Shown piece by piece: positions 42,995 to 51,809 of a DNA stretch of 64,000 bases. This stretch comes from CAWHBO01 sp963827735 (GTDB taxonomy: Bacteria; Patescibacteriota; Patescibacteriia; Patescibacteriales; UBA12075), in NCBI GenBank assembly GCA_963827735.1, contig CAWHBO010000001.1:43219-107218 (forward strand). Direction: 5' to 3'. Under the pieces are notes generated by a model that did not search any database, was not told where the DNA came from, and worked only from the letters and a program-made list of their open reading frames with translations. Position 1 is the first letter of the stretch. Each line of letters opens with the position of its first letter. The position numbers were made by a program, and so were the translations under genes.

Positions 42995-45598
42995 TCAGTT
43001 GATCCTGTATACCTCCCCCCAATGCTTATCGCTATCAAGCTCGCATCCGGAAGAGCAAACATCAAATGCGCGGCTGTAAATTTTTTGAAAATTTGACGCA
43101 ACCACAATGTCGCGTTTGATAAAAACGCCAATGGTTCCGGCTTGCTTCTGCCAAAGCAATGAATATGGCGCAAATTTTTCCGAATCAGCTCCCATGATCA
43201 TAAGAAGCTTATTCTTCCAAGTATCTTCCGCTTTTACCGCCTCCAATCTAAACGGCAATCGGTACTTGATTCTTGCAGTGATTGATTTTCCGGGATCAAC
43301 CATAAGCCACCCGGCAAAAACCGTCTTGCCTGATTCTTTATAAATCTTAGCTCCGCTCTCGGGATCAGTTAGCGCCATGCCTTCGGTTTCCGCAATATAT
43401 ATATCTGTTTCCGCATCACCCTCCGGCTTTGAAAAAAATTTTTCATCCGGTGAAGTGAAGCCTTCAGCAAAAATCATTTCTGAACCTTCTGGCACATAGA
43501 CCCTAAGCCAGTCCACGTTTCTGACGCCGCTAAAGGCAGTTCCTTTGACACCGGAATGAGTTCTTTTGATGCTTAAGGTGTTTTCAATCTGTCCATTTTG
43601 CAGGATTTCCGTTTCTAAGGCGACTTTATCATTTATCATCTTATCGCTTTTCCCGCCGGCGATGTTCGTATGTACGACACTCAGATAATCTGAATCTGTT
43701 TCTTTCATTCGACCGCTAAAATTATAGTCATCGGATATTTTTCCAAGTTCGTTATTTTTAAAATAAAGCAGGATTTGCTTTTCCGCTAGATTTTTTTCCA
43801 TCACATTCAAAAATTCAATGAATTTTCCACGATCCATTCTCTCTGATATTGCCGGTATCAATTTATCCGCCAAATCTCCAATGATTTTTTTTGGTTCAAC
43901 ATTGTTTTTTTCAATCGCTGTATTCGGACTTGTGCTTGCCTCTGTTGAACTGGCAGACAACTCCTCATTTGCGCTCATATATTTGTTTTCCGTATACGCC
44001 GGATGATCCTTGGGTTTTTGTTCGGAAAATGTCTGAACAATATCCCAAAAATTTTCACTGTTGATTGTGAGATTTTCATAGTCAGGCCCCATGTCGATTG
44101 GGCCGATGATTTTTAACAAGCGCTCAATCACTGTCGGGGTCAAGCTTAACACTCCATCCACGCTCGGACCTGAGCTTTTTTCATAAAAAAATTCCAACTT
44201 TTTCGCGCTTTTTGTCCAATCCGGCCACCAATTTGCATCCCAAAAATGCCAAAAAGGATTAACCAGATGGAGCGGTTCGGGAGCGATAAAACGATCCATC
44301 ATGCCGCCCTCGGTGTCATAACTGCCGCCGGTCGGAACTTCTATATTTTTTATTTTTCCTTCGGAGAAATCAAGCAAGGCGTAAGATCCGATAAAGCCTC
44401 CGGTCGCTCTCAGTTCGGTGTTATTTTGAAAAACGATCAGATAACGCTTATCATAATCAAAGCCGAGAAAAATCTTTAAGCCATAAAGAAGGTTGTTTAC
44501 TTCCTTCACGCTTAAAATGATGGGCTCAAAATTTTCTTGCAGCTCTTTAAACTGCGCTTGGTATTCTTCCGGCAAGCTTCCGGCATCGATCGCATCCAGT
44601 TTGCGTCCCAGTTCATCGGCAAGTTTTTCAATGTTTTTAAAACGCTGAGAAAAATTTTCCACAATGATTTGTATGCTCTTATCATCTTCATTCAAAGGCA
44701 AAAAAGCTGAAGAAAGCTCTTCTCCGATTCGAGCGGATAGCCTTCCGGCGTCAAGGATATCATCGGCTTGCCCGGCCATCTGCGCCATTTTTCCCGGTAT
44801 GATTTTTCCGATCAAGCCAAAGAGAATTGACAGTTTGCCAATTTGCTTTCTCGCGTCTGAAAATTTATCTCCAGCAGCTTTAAAATTCGCTTCAGCCAGA
44901 GAAAAATCAATCTGCTCCGCGTTTGCGCCGGCTGACTTGATATCTTCAACCGCGTCTTCGGAAACCCCCAAGACTCTGCCTTTCATATCCAAGACATCCG
45001 CATACAAAAGAAATCCTTTAAACGGCAAGACGGCTACAAAAAAAATAACGCCTGTAACCAAACAGATTTTAAAAGAGTTAAAGCTGAATTTGGGAAGAAA
45101 AATCCGATATGAGAATACCGGTTGTTTTTTAAGCACCATTTCCGGCTCCTGCAAGTCTGGCTGGTTTTTTTTCTCTTTCTTTTTGAACAGCTGACTGAGC
45201 AAATGTTTTTTTGTTTTTTGCTTTTCCGGCGGTATCAAGCAGAAACGCCTTATTTCATCATCAGCCCCCGTTTCAATTCTCATGACCAAGTTTTTTTCTT
45301 TGGATTTTCTTGAACTTAACAGAAACGCGATGGGTATAAAAAAAACAAAACGCAGGATGTTAACCACAAGCTTGCCGATTTTCATGCTTAGTTTAAAAAA
45401 CATGAGGGCAAAAGGATAGATAAACAACCGTTTGCTTTGTTGCCTTTTTTTATACAGATACTTTAAATCATTTTCTTCTTCTTCGGGTATCGACAAAAGT
45501 TCTTCTTCAGCGCAAGGAGTGAGATTTACCAAAAAACGGGACCTTGGGATCCCTTTTTTTGTATATAAAATCTGCTGTTTTTTTATTTTCTGAAGCAT
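42995..45598 (-). CDS. DUF4012 family envelope protein
   Basis: 867 residues. A cytoplasmic N-terminus with a hydrophobic patch (residues 78-98), a clear membrane helix (ICLVTGVIFFVAVLPFKGFLL, about residues 178-200), and a long external part. The DUF4012 region is recognised by VFQNNTELRATGGFIGSYAL, WPDWTKSAKKLEFFYEK and VDGVLSLTPTVIERLL (residues 375-500). A helical stretch precedes it. DUF4012 proteins are common in CPR and Actinobacteria and may help assemble surface polysaccharides, but the role is unproven. Neighbouring GH130 and ATPase genes share its strand. Confidence 0.88.
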   Translation of the reverse strand: MLQKIKKQQILYTKKGIPRSRFLVNLTPCAEEELLSIPEEEENDLKYLYKKRQQSKRLFIYPFALMFFKLSMKIGKLVVNILRFVFFIPIAFLLSSRKSKEKNLVMRIETGADDEIRRFCLIPPEKQKTKKHLLSQLFKKKEKKNQPDLQEPEMVLKKQPVFSYRIFLPKFSFNSFKICLVTGVIFFVAVLPFKGFLLYADVLDMKGRVLGVSEDAVEDIKSAGANAEQIDFSLAEANFKAAGDKFSDARKQIGKLSILFGLIGKIIPGKMAQMAGQADDILDAGRLSARIGEELSSAFLPLNEDDKSIQIIVENFSQRFKNIEKLADELGRKLDAIDAGSLPEEYQAQFKELQENFEPIILSVKEVNNLLYGLKIFLGFDYDKRYLIVFQNNTELRATGGFIGSYALLDFSEGKIKNIEVPTGGSYDTEGGMMDRFIAPEPLHLVNPFWHFWDANWWPDWTKSAKKLEFFYEKSSGPSVDGVLSLTPTVIERLLKIIGPIDMGPDYENLTINSENFWDIVQTFSEQKPKDHPAYTENKYMSANEELSASSTEASTSPNTAIEKNNVEPKKIIGDLADKLIPAISERMDRGKFIEFLNVMEKNLAEKQILLYFKNNELGKISDDYNFSGRMKETDSDYLSVVHTNIAGGKSDKMINDKVALETEILQNGQIENTLSIKRTHSGVKGTAFSGVRNVDWLRVYVPEGSEMIFAEGFTSPDEKFFSKPEGDAETDIYIAETEGMALTDPESGAKIYKESGKTVFAGWLMVDPGKSITARIKYRLPFRLEAVKAEDTWKNKLLMIMGADSEKFAPYSLLWQKQAGTIGVFIKRDIVVASNFQKIYSRAFDVCSSGCELDSDKHWGEVYRIN

Positions 45599-45710
45599 GA
45601 GAAAAAATCCAAAAACATTTAAAAATTTTCTATAAACTTGTGTATATTATACCAAAATTTACCGGCAATTACAAATTAGCTTATTGTCTGTAATATTTTA
45701 CTATTTAATT

Positions 45711-45743
45711 CTTATTTTTCTTATTTTTCTTATTTTTCTTTTT
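45711..45743. repeat. CTTATTTTT tandem repeat
   Basis: Three 9-bp units of CTTATTTTT and a partial one, in the AT-rich gap upstream of the DUF4012 gene. Confidence 0.55.
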
Positions 45744-45778
45744 ATTCTTCTTGCTCTTCAACCAATACCCGAAGCAAC

Positions 45779-45812
45779 AAAAAAAAGCTTTTGAAATTCC
45801 AAAAGCTTTTTA
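45779..45812 (-). terminator. Intrinsic terminator after GH130 gene
   Basis: Stem AAAAGCTTTTG / CAAAAGCTTTT (45783-45793 with 45800-45810), with a T-run on the minus-strand transcript. Confidence 0.8.
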
Positions 45813-45828
45813 TACATATACAAAACCC

Positions 45829-46863
45829 CTACCTTGGATACTGGAGCAACGTCGTTATCAAATCCTCCATATCAACTTTTGCCACCGCAATCTTGCTGTC
45901 TGCCGCGCCGTAATAGATATACAGGTCGTTTCCGAATTGAGCAGTGCCGGTCGGGAAGACGACATCATTGACTGTTCCTTCAATCTCGTAATTTTGATCC
46001 GGAGAAAAAAGCGGCATTGGCAGCCGGGCCATGACTTTGTTGGGATTGTTTATGTCAAGTAGCGCCGCGCCGGCATGGTAAACTCTTTTTTTGTTCATTT
46101 CCTGCGCCGTATGGAAAATCACCAGCCAGCCAGCTCTGGTTCTGATCGGAGGGGCCCCCGCGCCCACGTGCCGGCTGTCAAAACCATGCTCGCCTTCCAA
46201 AATGACGTTATTACCCAGGTTCATCAAGCTGAAAATCCAAAAATATTTATCTTTCAGTTGTCCAAAATCTTCAAAGTCAACCATTTGCGCGTCCGGTAAA
46301 ATTCTCTGTATCCCTCGGAAGCGTCCGTCAATCAGTTCCGGGAAAAGCACAAAGTCCTTGTGCCAGATAAGGATGTTGCTGCCGTTGAACTCCCGGTAAA
46401 AAGATTCAAAAAAGTAGTAGCTGTCTTTAAGTTTTGAATACCGGAAAATTTTGACAGCATCGCGGTACTGAATTTTGGGACTGATCACGCCTCCCCTTTT
46501 CAGCTTAAACAGGTCGGGTCCATACGCATACGAACTGATGGCATTCTTGCCATCATGCGCGACGTAAGTCATGTAAAAAGTATCGTCAATTTTTACGATC
46601 CGCGGATCTTCCATGCCTTTTGATTCTTCTTTGCGCTGCGGCAACATAAAAGGCTTGTCCCAGCGTTCCGCGATTGTTGTCGGTCCGGACAAACGCGCGT
46701 ACCCGAGGCAAGATCCTTCGTCTTTGCTGATCGCTCGGTAAATCAAATGGATGTTATCGCCATCCTGATAAATAGCCGGATTCAAAACCCCTTGATCCTC
46801 AAATTTGTTGGTTGTGGGGCCGAGTATCACGCCCAATTTTTGCACTTTTACTTTTTTTGGCAT
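45829..46863 (-). CDS. GH130-family glycoside phosphorylase/hydrolase
   Basis: Five-bladed beta-propeller of glycoside hydrolase family 130, 344 residues. The typical blade motifs are FEDQGVLNPAIYQ, HLIYRAIS, GMEDPRIVKIDDTFYMTY, HVGAGAPPIRTRAGWL, DVVFPTGTAQ and IYYGAADSKIAVA. The Asp in MEDPR matches the family's proton-donor region. GH130 enzymes usually phosphorolyse beta-mannosides (mannosyl-glucose, mannobiose, mannosyl-GlcNAc). Whether this member is phosphorylase or hydrolase cannot be decided by eye. It is downstream of two unrelated-looking genes on the same strand. Confidence 0.9.
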   Translation of the reverse strand: MPKKVKVQKLGVILGPTTNKFEDQGVLNPAIYQDGDNIHLIYRAISKDEGSCLGYARLSGPTTIAERWDKPFMLPQRKEESKGMEDPRIVKIDDTFYMTYVAHDGKNAISSYAYGPDLFKLKRGGVISPKIQYRDAVKIFRYSKLKDSYYFFESFYREFNGSNILIWHKDFVLFPELIDGRFRGIQRILPDAQMVDFEDFGQLKDKYFWIFSLMNLGNNVILEGEHGFDSRHVGAGAPPIRTRAGWLVIFHTAQEMNKKRVYHAGAALLDINNPNKVMARLPMPLFSPDQNYEIEGTVNDVVFPTGTAQFGNDLYIYYGAADSKIAVAKVDMEDLITTLLQYPR

Positions 46864-46935
46864 AAATTATCAATGTTTAATTGTATTTTGGAATTATAAC
46901 AGATTATCGGATTTTTATAAAATTACAAACTTATT

Positions 46936-47343
46936 CTAAATTTCATTTTCATTAACATAATCTAACACAATCTTTTTTAAAATATTGGCGAACTTAACTC
47001 CCGGAATATCCTTTCTTGAAAAAAATTTCAACCGCTCCCCCTCTTGCAAAGTAATTTTGCCAATTGGTAAATCAATCTTACCAATATATACATATTTTTC
47101 ATTTTGAAAGGCATCTCCTTCCAGACATTCATATTTCCTAAAAAACCGAAATTCTTTAAGGTCATAATTCAACTCTTCTTTTACCTCTCGAATCAATGCT
47201 TCTTCCGGAGTTTCATCAACTTCAACATGTCCACCAAATAAATCCCAATGATGAGGAAAGGGTATGTTTGGTTTATTATCACGCAAGTAAAGCAGGATTT
47301 CTTTATTATTATTTTCCAGAATTATTGATGCAATTTTCTCCAT
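46936..47343 (-). CDS. Nudix hydrolase
   Basis: 135 residues. The Nudix box GGHVEVDETPEEALIREVKEEL (residues 37-58) is canonical, with all catalytic glutamates. FPHHWDLFGG precedes it. The family hydrolyses nucleoside-diphosphate-linked compounds; substrate not predictable. 13 bases separate it from the upstream alpha/beta hydrolase gene, suggesting one transcript. Confidence 0.92.
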   Translation of the reverse strand: MEKIASIILENNNKEILLYLRDNKPNIPFPHHWDLFGGHVEVDETPEEALIREVKEELNYDLKEFRFFRKYECLEGDAFQNEKYVYIGKIDLPIGKITLQEGERLKFFSRKDIPGVKFANILKKIVLDYVNENEI

Positions 47344-47356
47344 ATTAAGTTAAAGA

Positions 47357-48373
47357 TTATTTATTTTTATCACTCTCCACTATTTTAGTGTCTAACGATT
47401 CTAACCAACTTTTGATTTTTAAAACAAAAGCTTCGGGATGAGAACTGATTTCATCGTGCAAACCATCAATTTCAATCCTATGTTGTTTTTGGATATTGTC
47501 AGGTAGCTTTTCGTATAATTCCTTTCTTGTTTGCCTAAAATCGCTAAGCTCATCGGTACTACTTAATATTAAAATATTTGATTTAATTTCAGATAACAGT
47601 TTTTCCAAGTCAACTTCTTTTCTTTGAGCAACAGATTTTAACTGATTAACAGCTCTTATGGGGTTAATAAAATTTTTTATCTGATCTACATCTTGCCGCA
47701 GATAATTTTTAAATGCCTCAGGATCATCATTAAGTGATTCAGAAAAACGAGCTGGGGCGATATCTAGAATATGATGTTTAACAAAATCTTTTGCTAGAGC
47801 GGTTATATTTTTATCATTTGCGGCTATACCGTTAACAAGCACTATATTCTTAACAATCTCAGGGTGTGATTTTGCAAGTTCCATCGCTATGATATCTGAT
47901 CGAGAATGACCAATCACGGTCACTTCTGAATATTCAGGTCTGATTCCAATTTTTTGAAAAGCTGCATAATAGACATCATTCATTTTTTTAAGGCTGCTCC
48001 TTTTTAACGACGAACTTTTCCCGGAATCAAGCGGTGAAAAACAGATAACCCTGCAATTTCCCATATACTGCGCCAACTCTTTTGCGGTACAGTCATAAGA
48101 GACGTGAGAAAATGAAAATCCGGGAATTATAACCAACACCTTCTCCTCGCCTTCTGCCTTTTCTTTGGCGGGAATTTCTATATATTCCAATTGTATAACC
48201 TGCCCCTCATATTCTAAGGAAATTTGTTTTGAATTTTTTATGTCCTCCATTATTTCAGAAAGCCTCTTTGGGTCTTTTTCTCTTTCATATTTAATATATG
48301 AATTTTTCTCGTTATCCGAATCTTGATTAATTGGCTGGGCATATATATCGTTTGTAGGTAACAATTCTTTCAT
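47357..48373 (-). CDS. Alpha/beta hydrolase
   Basis: Soluble alpha/beta-hydrolase-fold protein of 338 residues. Strand-turn-strand EKVLVIIPGFSFSHVSYD (oxyanion region), nucleophile elbow VIGHSRSDIIA (residues 162-172, G-x-S-x-S rather than G-x-S-x-G), acid region LILSSTDELSDF near residue 275, and the His in DGLHDEISSH near residue 310. All triad members seem to be present. Substrate unknown. No signal peptide. Confidence 0.86.
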   Translation of the reverse strand: MKELLPTNDIYAQPINQDSDNEKNSYIKYEREKDPKRLSEIMEDIKNSKQISLEYEGQVIQLEYIEIPAKEKAEGEEKVLVIIPGFSFSHVSYDCTAKELAQYMGNCRVICFSPLDSGKSSSLKRSSLKKMNDVYYAAFQKIGIRPEYSEVTVIGHSRSDIIAMELAKSHPEIVKNIVLVNGIAANDKNITALAKDFVKHHILDIAPARFSESLNDDPEAFKNYLRQDVDQIKNFINPIRAVNQLKSVAQRKEVDLEKLLSEIKSNILILSSTDELSDFRQTRKELYEKLPDNIQKQHRIEIDGLHDEISSHPEAFVLKIKSWLESLDTKIVESDKNK

Positions 48374-48389
48374 AATTACTATTTAATAA

Positions 48390-50252
48390 TTATTTAGTTT
48401 CACTTAACGCCGCCGCGCTCGTCGTCGCAACTTCCACCGTTTCAGATAATCTATATAATGTAAAATCTTCCGTTATCTTTTTAACTTCCTTAATCTCAAG
48501 CCCGAAGTCCTTAAGCCTTCTGGAATTCAGGTATTCAAAGTCGCGGTCCGGGAAGCGGAAATTATAGTAATAGACCGGGATGAATTTAACCAGATTTTTG
48601 TACTCCGCCACCATGTTCTGGTCGGTGAAATTTCCGACAATCACTTTTCTTTCCGGAAAGACCAGTTTGTCATGATACATGGTGATGATCGCGGAATTGC
48701 TTTCGGTTGTAGCTATGAGCTTTTGCCATTCAATCTTGCTTTCTACCTGGCGCCTGGCAGTGAATATCAAACCTTCCTCTGAGCCGTATAAAACGAATCC
48801 GACTGAAGTGAAGATCGTCACGGCCACGATAACCGCGCGCAAGCTGTTGGCAAAAAATTTGCGCGAAAGCCATTTCTTATAGTAATCCTTTTCCGCCAAT
48901 CCCCGCTTGAGCGGAATCCGAAAAAGTTCGCCCAGCGCCCACGTCAGTTTTATAATAAAATATGAAACGAAAGGGATGAGGCCAAGATAGATCGGCAGCC
49001 AGTAGCGCGTGTAAGAATTTCCGATCGTAAATTGTTTCGGGTCAGGATTGTCATGGAACTCCCAGCTGCCATAATACAAAACCAAAATTGATGCGGACAC
49101 AGCAAAGGCAAACAAATATGCGACGTGGCCGATTTTAACTTTTCTGAAATTCAGGAAGAAAGCGATGGCTCCGAATATTGCCGGCCAAAACAGCAATGGA
49201 AACATTTTTACGAAATAGTAGTACAACATCTTGAGGCTGTCTTTGGGGTGGATGCCAAAATGAAACACTCCGGTTTTAACTGTCGTGATGACGCCATCAC
49301 CCTGCCTCGGCGACCCGATTACCGCTGTTTCCAAGAAACTCGTACCGGCTTTCGTGATGCGTTCAATCGTCTGATTCATTTCATTGTAGCCGCCGAAAAA
49401 GTATGAGCCATAAAGAATCTTGTTATATGAAAGAGCGGGAATTATAGCTATGATAAAAAAACCAAAAAAAATAAGGATCTTGGCGAATGATATTTTCTTT
49501 ATGTTAAAAATCCAAAGGATAAAAAACATTGGTACGAGCCAGATGAGCTCGGATGCCCTGGTGATAACTGAAAGCCCGACAAAAAAGCCCGCCAGCGCTG
49601 AATATAAAAACCAAAGCAAATTCTTGTTCCAGATTTTCCAAGTCAAAAATTTCAATTTATCCTGTGATTTTCTCCCCATTAAAACCAAATAATAAATTCC
49701 GATGATCAAAAACACCACAAACAGGACATTATGAAACATGCTTCTGGCGGTATAATATAAATAAGGAGGAAATCCCGCCAAAATGATCGCTGAAATCAAG
49801 GCGTTGGTCTTGCCAAAGAATTCTTTAACCAGAAAATAAAAAAAGATGATTCCAAGGGCGGCAAAGAACGGAGTTAAAAATGGAAGGACTTGGTAGCCAA
49901 AAACGCTCACGATCTTACCGTAAACAATGACCAGTCCCAGAAAACTTACCGGCTTGATCTCGCCATAATCCGAACGGAAACTTCTGGGGTGCATGATATC
50001 TTTCGTCACAAAATTATATTTTTCATCAATCACCATTTTTCCGGTCTGTCCGTAAAGCTTGGCAAAAACATAATTGGCAGTTTCATCCGGCGAAGTCCAT
50101 TTGACGAAATCCAATTGCTTGGGATCTTTAGCATGGCTTTGCGTAAAAAAATTAAAGCTTCCGGCCGCAATGAAAAAAACGCCTGCTAAGCTAAGGATTG
50201 CCAGCAAACGCCAATGTTTTATAAATTTATTTTTTATATCCGATATCGTCAT
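48390..50252 (-). CDS. GT39-like (PMT/ArnT-type) membrane glycosyltransferase
   Basis: 620 residues with a first helix at residues 17-35, then an acidic loop KWTSPDETANYVFAKLYGQ containing the conserved DE of dolichyl-phosphate-mannose-type transferases, followed by around ten more hydrophobic helices and a C-terminal external domain (after residue 480). The family transfers sugars from polyprenyl-phosphate carriers to proteins or lipids on the outer face. The call is by architecture and the DE loop; the acceptor is unknown. Confidence 0.82.
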   Translation of the reverse strand: MTISDIKNKFIKHWRLLAILSLAGVFFIAAGSFNFFTQSHAKDPKQLDFVKWTSPDETANYVFAKLYGQTGKMVIDEKYNFVTKDIMHPRSFRSDYGEIKPVSFLGLVIVYGKIVSVFGYQVLPFLTPFFAALGIIFFYFLVKEFFGKTNALISAIILAGFPPYLYYTARSMFHNVLFVVFLIIGIYYLVLMGRKSQDKLKFLTWKIWNKNLLWFLYSALAGFFVGLSVITRASELIWLVPMFFILWIFNIKKISFAKILIFFGFFIIAIIPALSYNKILYGSYFFGGYNEMNQTIERITKAGTSFLETAVIGSPRQGDGVITTVKTGVFHFGIHPKDSLKMLYYYFVKMFPLLFWPAIFGAIAFFLNFRKVKIGHVAYLFAFAVSASILVLYYGSWEFHDNPDPKQFTIGNSYTRYWLPIYLGLIPFVSYFIIKLTWALGELFRIPLKRGLAEKDYYKKWLSRKFFANSLRAVIVAVTIFTSVGFVLYGSEEGLIFTARRQVESKIEWQKLIATTESNSAIITMYHDKLVFPERKVIVGNFTDQNMVAEYKNLVKFIPVYYYNFRFPDRDFEYLNSRRLKDFGLEIKEVKKITEDFTLYRLSETVEVATTSAAALSETK

Positions 50253-50280
50253 TATTTTGTTGTTTTAAAAACAATCCAAT

Positions 50281-50889
50281 TTACATGCCATGCGTAACCA
50301 AACTTACCAAGGCAAATGCAATGGCGAGATAAAATGTGCCGGAAGCTATATGAAAAAGACTTGCCCAGTTAAACACAACTGCCAAGAGCAGAAGAGAAAC
50401 ACCGGAAACCTGCAACCACATTTTGATCTTTCCCCAAACATTAGCCTGGACATGACCGCCAATTCGGAGTCGCCGCCAAGCTAAAAATATAAAGATCATT
50501 TCCAAAAATATGATCACGATTGAAGCAAAAAAATCAATATATCTTAAAACAATCGTAAACACCATGGAACCGATCAGGATTTTATCAGCCAGCGGATCAT
50601 ATATTTTCCCCCATTCCGTAATTTGATTTCTGGTTCTGGCCATGGCGCCGTCAATCGCGTCCGAAAAAGCGACAATCAAAAAAACCCAAAGCCCAACCTG
50701 ATAGTATTCAAAAAAAGTTAAAAGAATCACCGCCGGGGTCGCATAAAAACGAAACAAAGTGATATGATTCGGACATATCCATTTTGGGAAAAGCTTTAAA
50801 AATGTTTTTTCAAAAAACTTATCATGAAATTGCAGCTTCTCGGCTTTTTCATAATTCGTATCCAAATTTGAAATTTTATACCAAGACAT
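50281..50889 (-). CDS. CDP-alcohol phosphatidyltransferase (PgsA-like)
   Basis: Membrane enzyme of phospholipid synthesis, 202 residues, about five hydrophobic helices. The complete CDP-alcohol motif is visible: DAIDGAMARTRNQITEWGKI followed by YDPLADK (D-x2-D-G-x2-A-R-x8-G-x3-D-x3-D, residues 76-101). N-terminal WICPNHITLFRF also fits. PgsA (phosphatidylglycerophosphate synthase) is most likely by family, but cardiolipin or other head groups are possible. Confidence 0.9.
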   Translation of the reverse strand: MSWYKISNLDTNYEKAEKLQFHDKFFEKTFLKLFPKWICPNHITLFRFYATPAVILLTFFEYYQVGLWVFLIVAFSDAIDGAMARTRNQITEWGKIYDPLADKILIGSMVFTIVLRYIDFFASIVIIFLEMIFIFLAWRRLRIGGHVQANVWGKIKMWLQVSGVSLLLLAVVFNWASLFHIASGTFYLAIAFALVSLVTHGM

Positions 50890-50929
50890 AGTATACTTAG
50901 ATTAGAATCTTTTTTATAAACAACTTTTC

Positions 50930-51799
50930 ATGCCTGACTTCGTAAAAAAATTACTCTTGTATTTTCTGGCCGCTTTGAGCCTCGTCTCAATTTCCAGCGG
51001 TTTTGTATATAAAATCTATAAATTGGATTTTTTTGGTGTGGTCGCAAGCCTTTGTCTGGCGGCCATATCGTTTATTATTGTACTATTTTTAGAGAAAAAA
51101 ATCAAGACGAATTCAGTCAACCTTTTAAAGAACAACCAAAAGCTTATCTTGCAAAATTATTTCAAGGATAAAAGCAACTTCAAGCCTTTAAACCTCATAA
51201 TTTTGGTTTTGTATCTTTGCTCAGCTGTTTTTTCAATTTACCTGATGATAAAAAATAGCACGACCGAGCCCCTCATCTCACCTTGGCAGGTTCTGCATTG
51301 GCCATTTTTTACAAGCTTTATCGCCGCCACCGTACTGCTTTTCATTAATATTTTTAAAAACACCAAACTTTCTTTTTTTCTGGTTATCATTCATTATTTT
51401 TTAAGTTTTTCCCTTGCGGTTTTTGTATACAAGCTGGGATTCGGTTTTGATCCCTTCATACATAACGCGACCATGGATTACATCAGCCTGCACGGCCAAG
51501 CGCTCCCCAAACCATTTTACTATCTGGGGTATTACGGCCTCATCGTGATCACGCATAAACTTACCCTCATACCCATAGCCCCGCTTGATAAATTCATCGT
51601 TCCGGCTCTCAGCGCGATTTATCTGCCCTTCGCGGCCTATCAAGTCGGCAGGAAATGGTTTTCAGACAAAAAAAAGATCTTGCTCTCAATCATTCTTTTC
51701 TTGATCCTCCCGTTCGGTTTTTTCATCATATCAACTCCGCAAAACTTGGCATTTTTATTTCTTCTGCTCGTAATCATGTTTCGGGCTTACCTGCTCTGA
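50930..51799 (+). CDS. Membrane glycosyltransferase-like protein, N-terminal part (frame broken)
   Basis: 289 residues with about eight hydrophobic helices (first at residues 5-30) and an external loop KLGFGFDPFIHNATMDYISL plus LGYYGLIVITHKLT typical of polytopic GT-C-like proteins. It ends in VIMFRAYLL and TGA. The next ORF continues the helix pattern in another frame after ten bases. Removing one base around 51777-51783 would join FLLLVIMF to GLTCSDHFDLIMIY and give a protein of about 665 residues, a usual length for such proteins. So a frameshift is likely. Exact family is not certain. Confidence 0.72.
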   Translation: MPDFVKKLLLYFLAALSLVSISSGFVYKIYKLDFFGVVASLCLAAISFIIVLFLEKKIKTNSVNLLKNNQKLILQNYFKDKSNFKPLNLIILVLYLCSAVFSIYLMIKNSTTEPLISPWQVLHWPFFTSFIAATVLLFINIFKNTKLSFFLVIIHYFLSFSLAVFVYKLGFGFDPFIHNATMDYISLHGQALPKPFYYLGYYGLIVITHKLTLIPIAPLDKFIVPALSAIYLPFAAYQVGRKWFSDKKKILLSIILFLILPFGFFIISTPQNLAFLFLLLVIMFRAYLL

Positions 51800-51809
51800 T
51801 CATTTTGAT

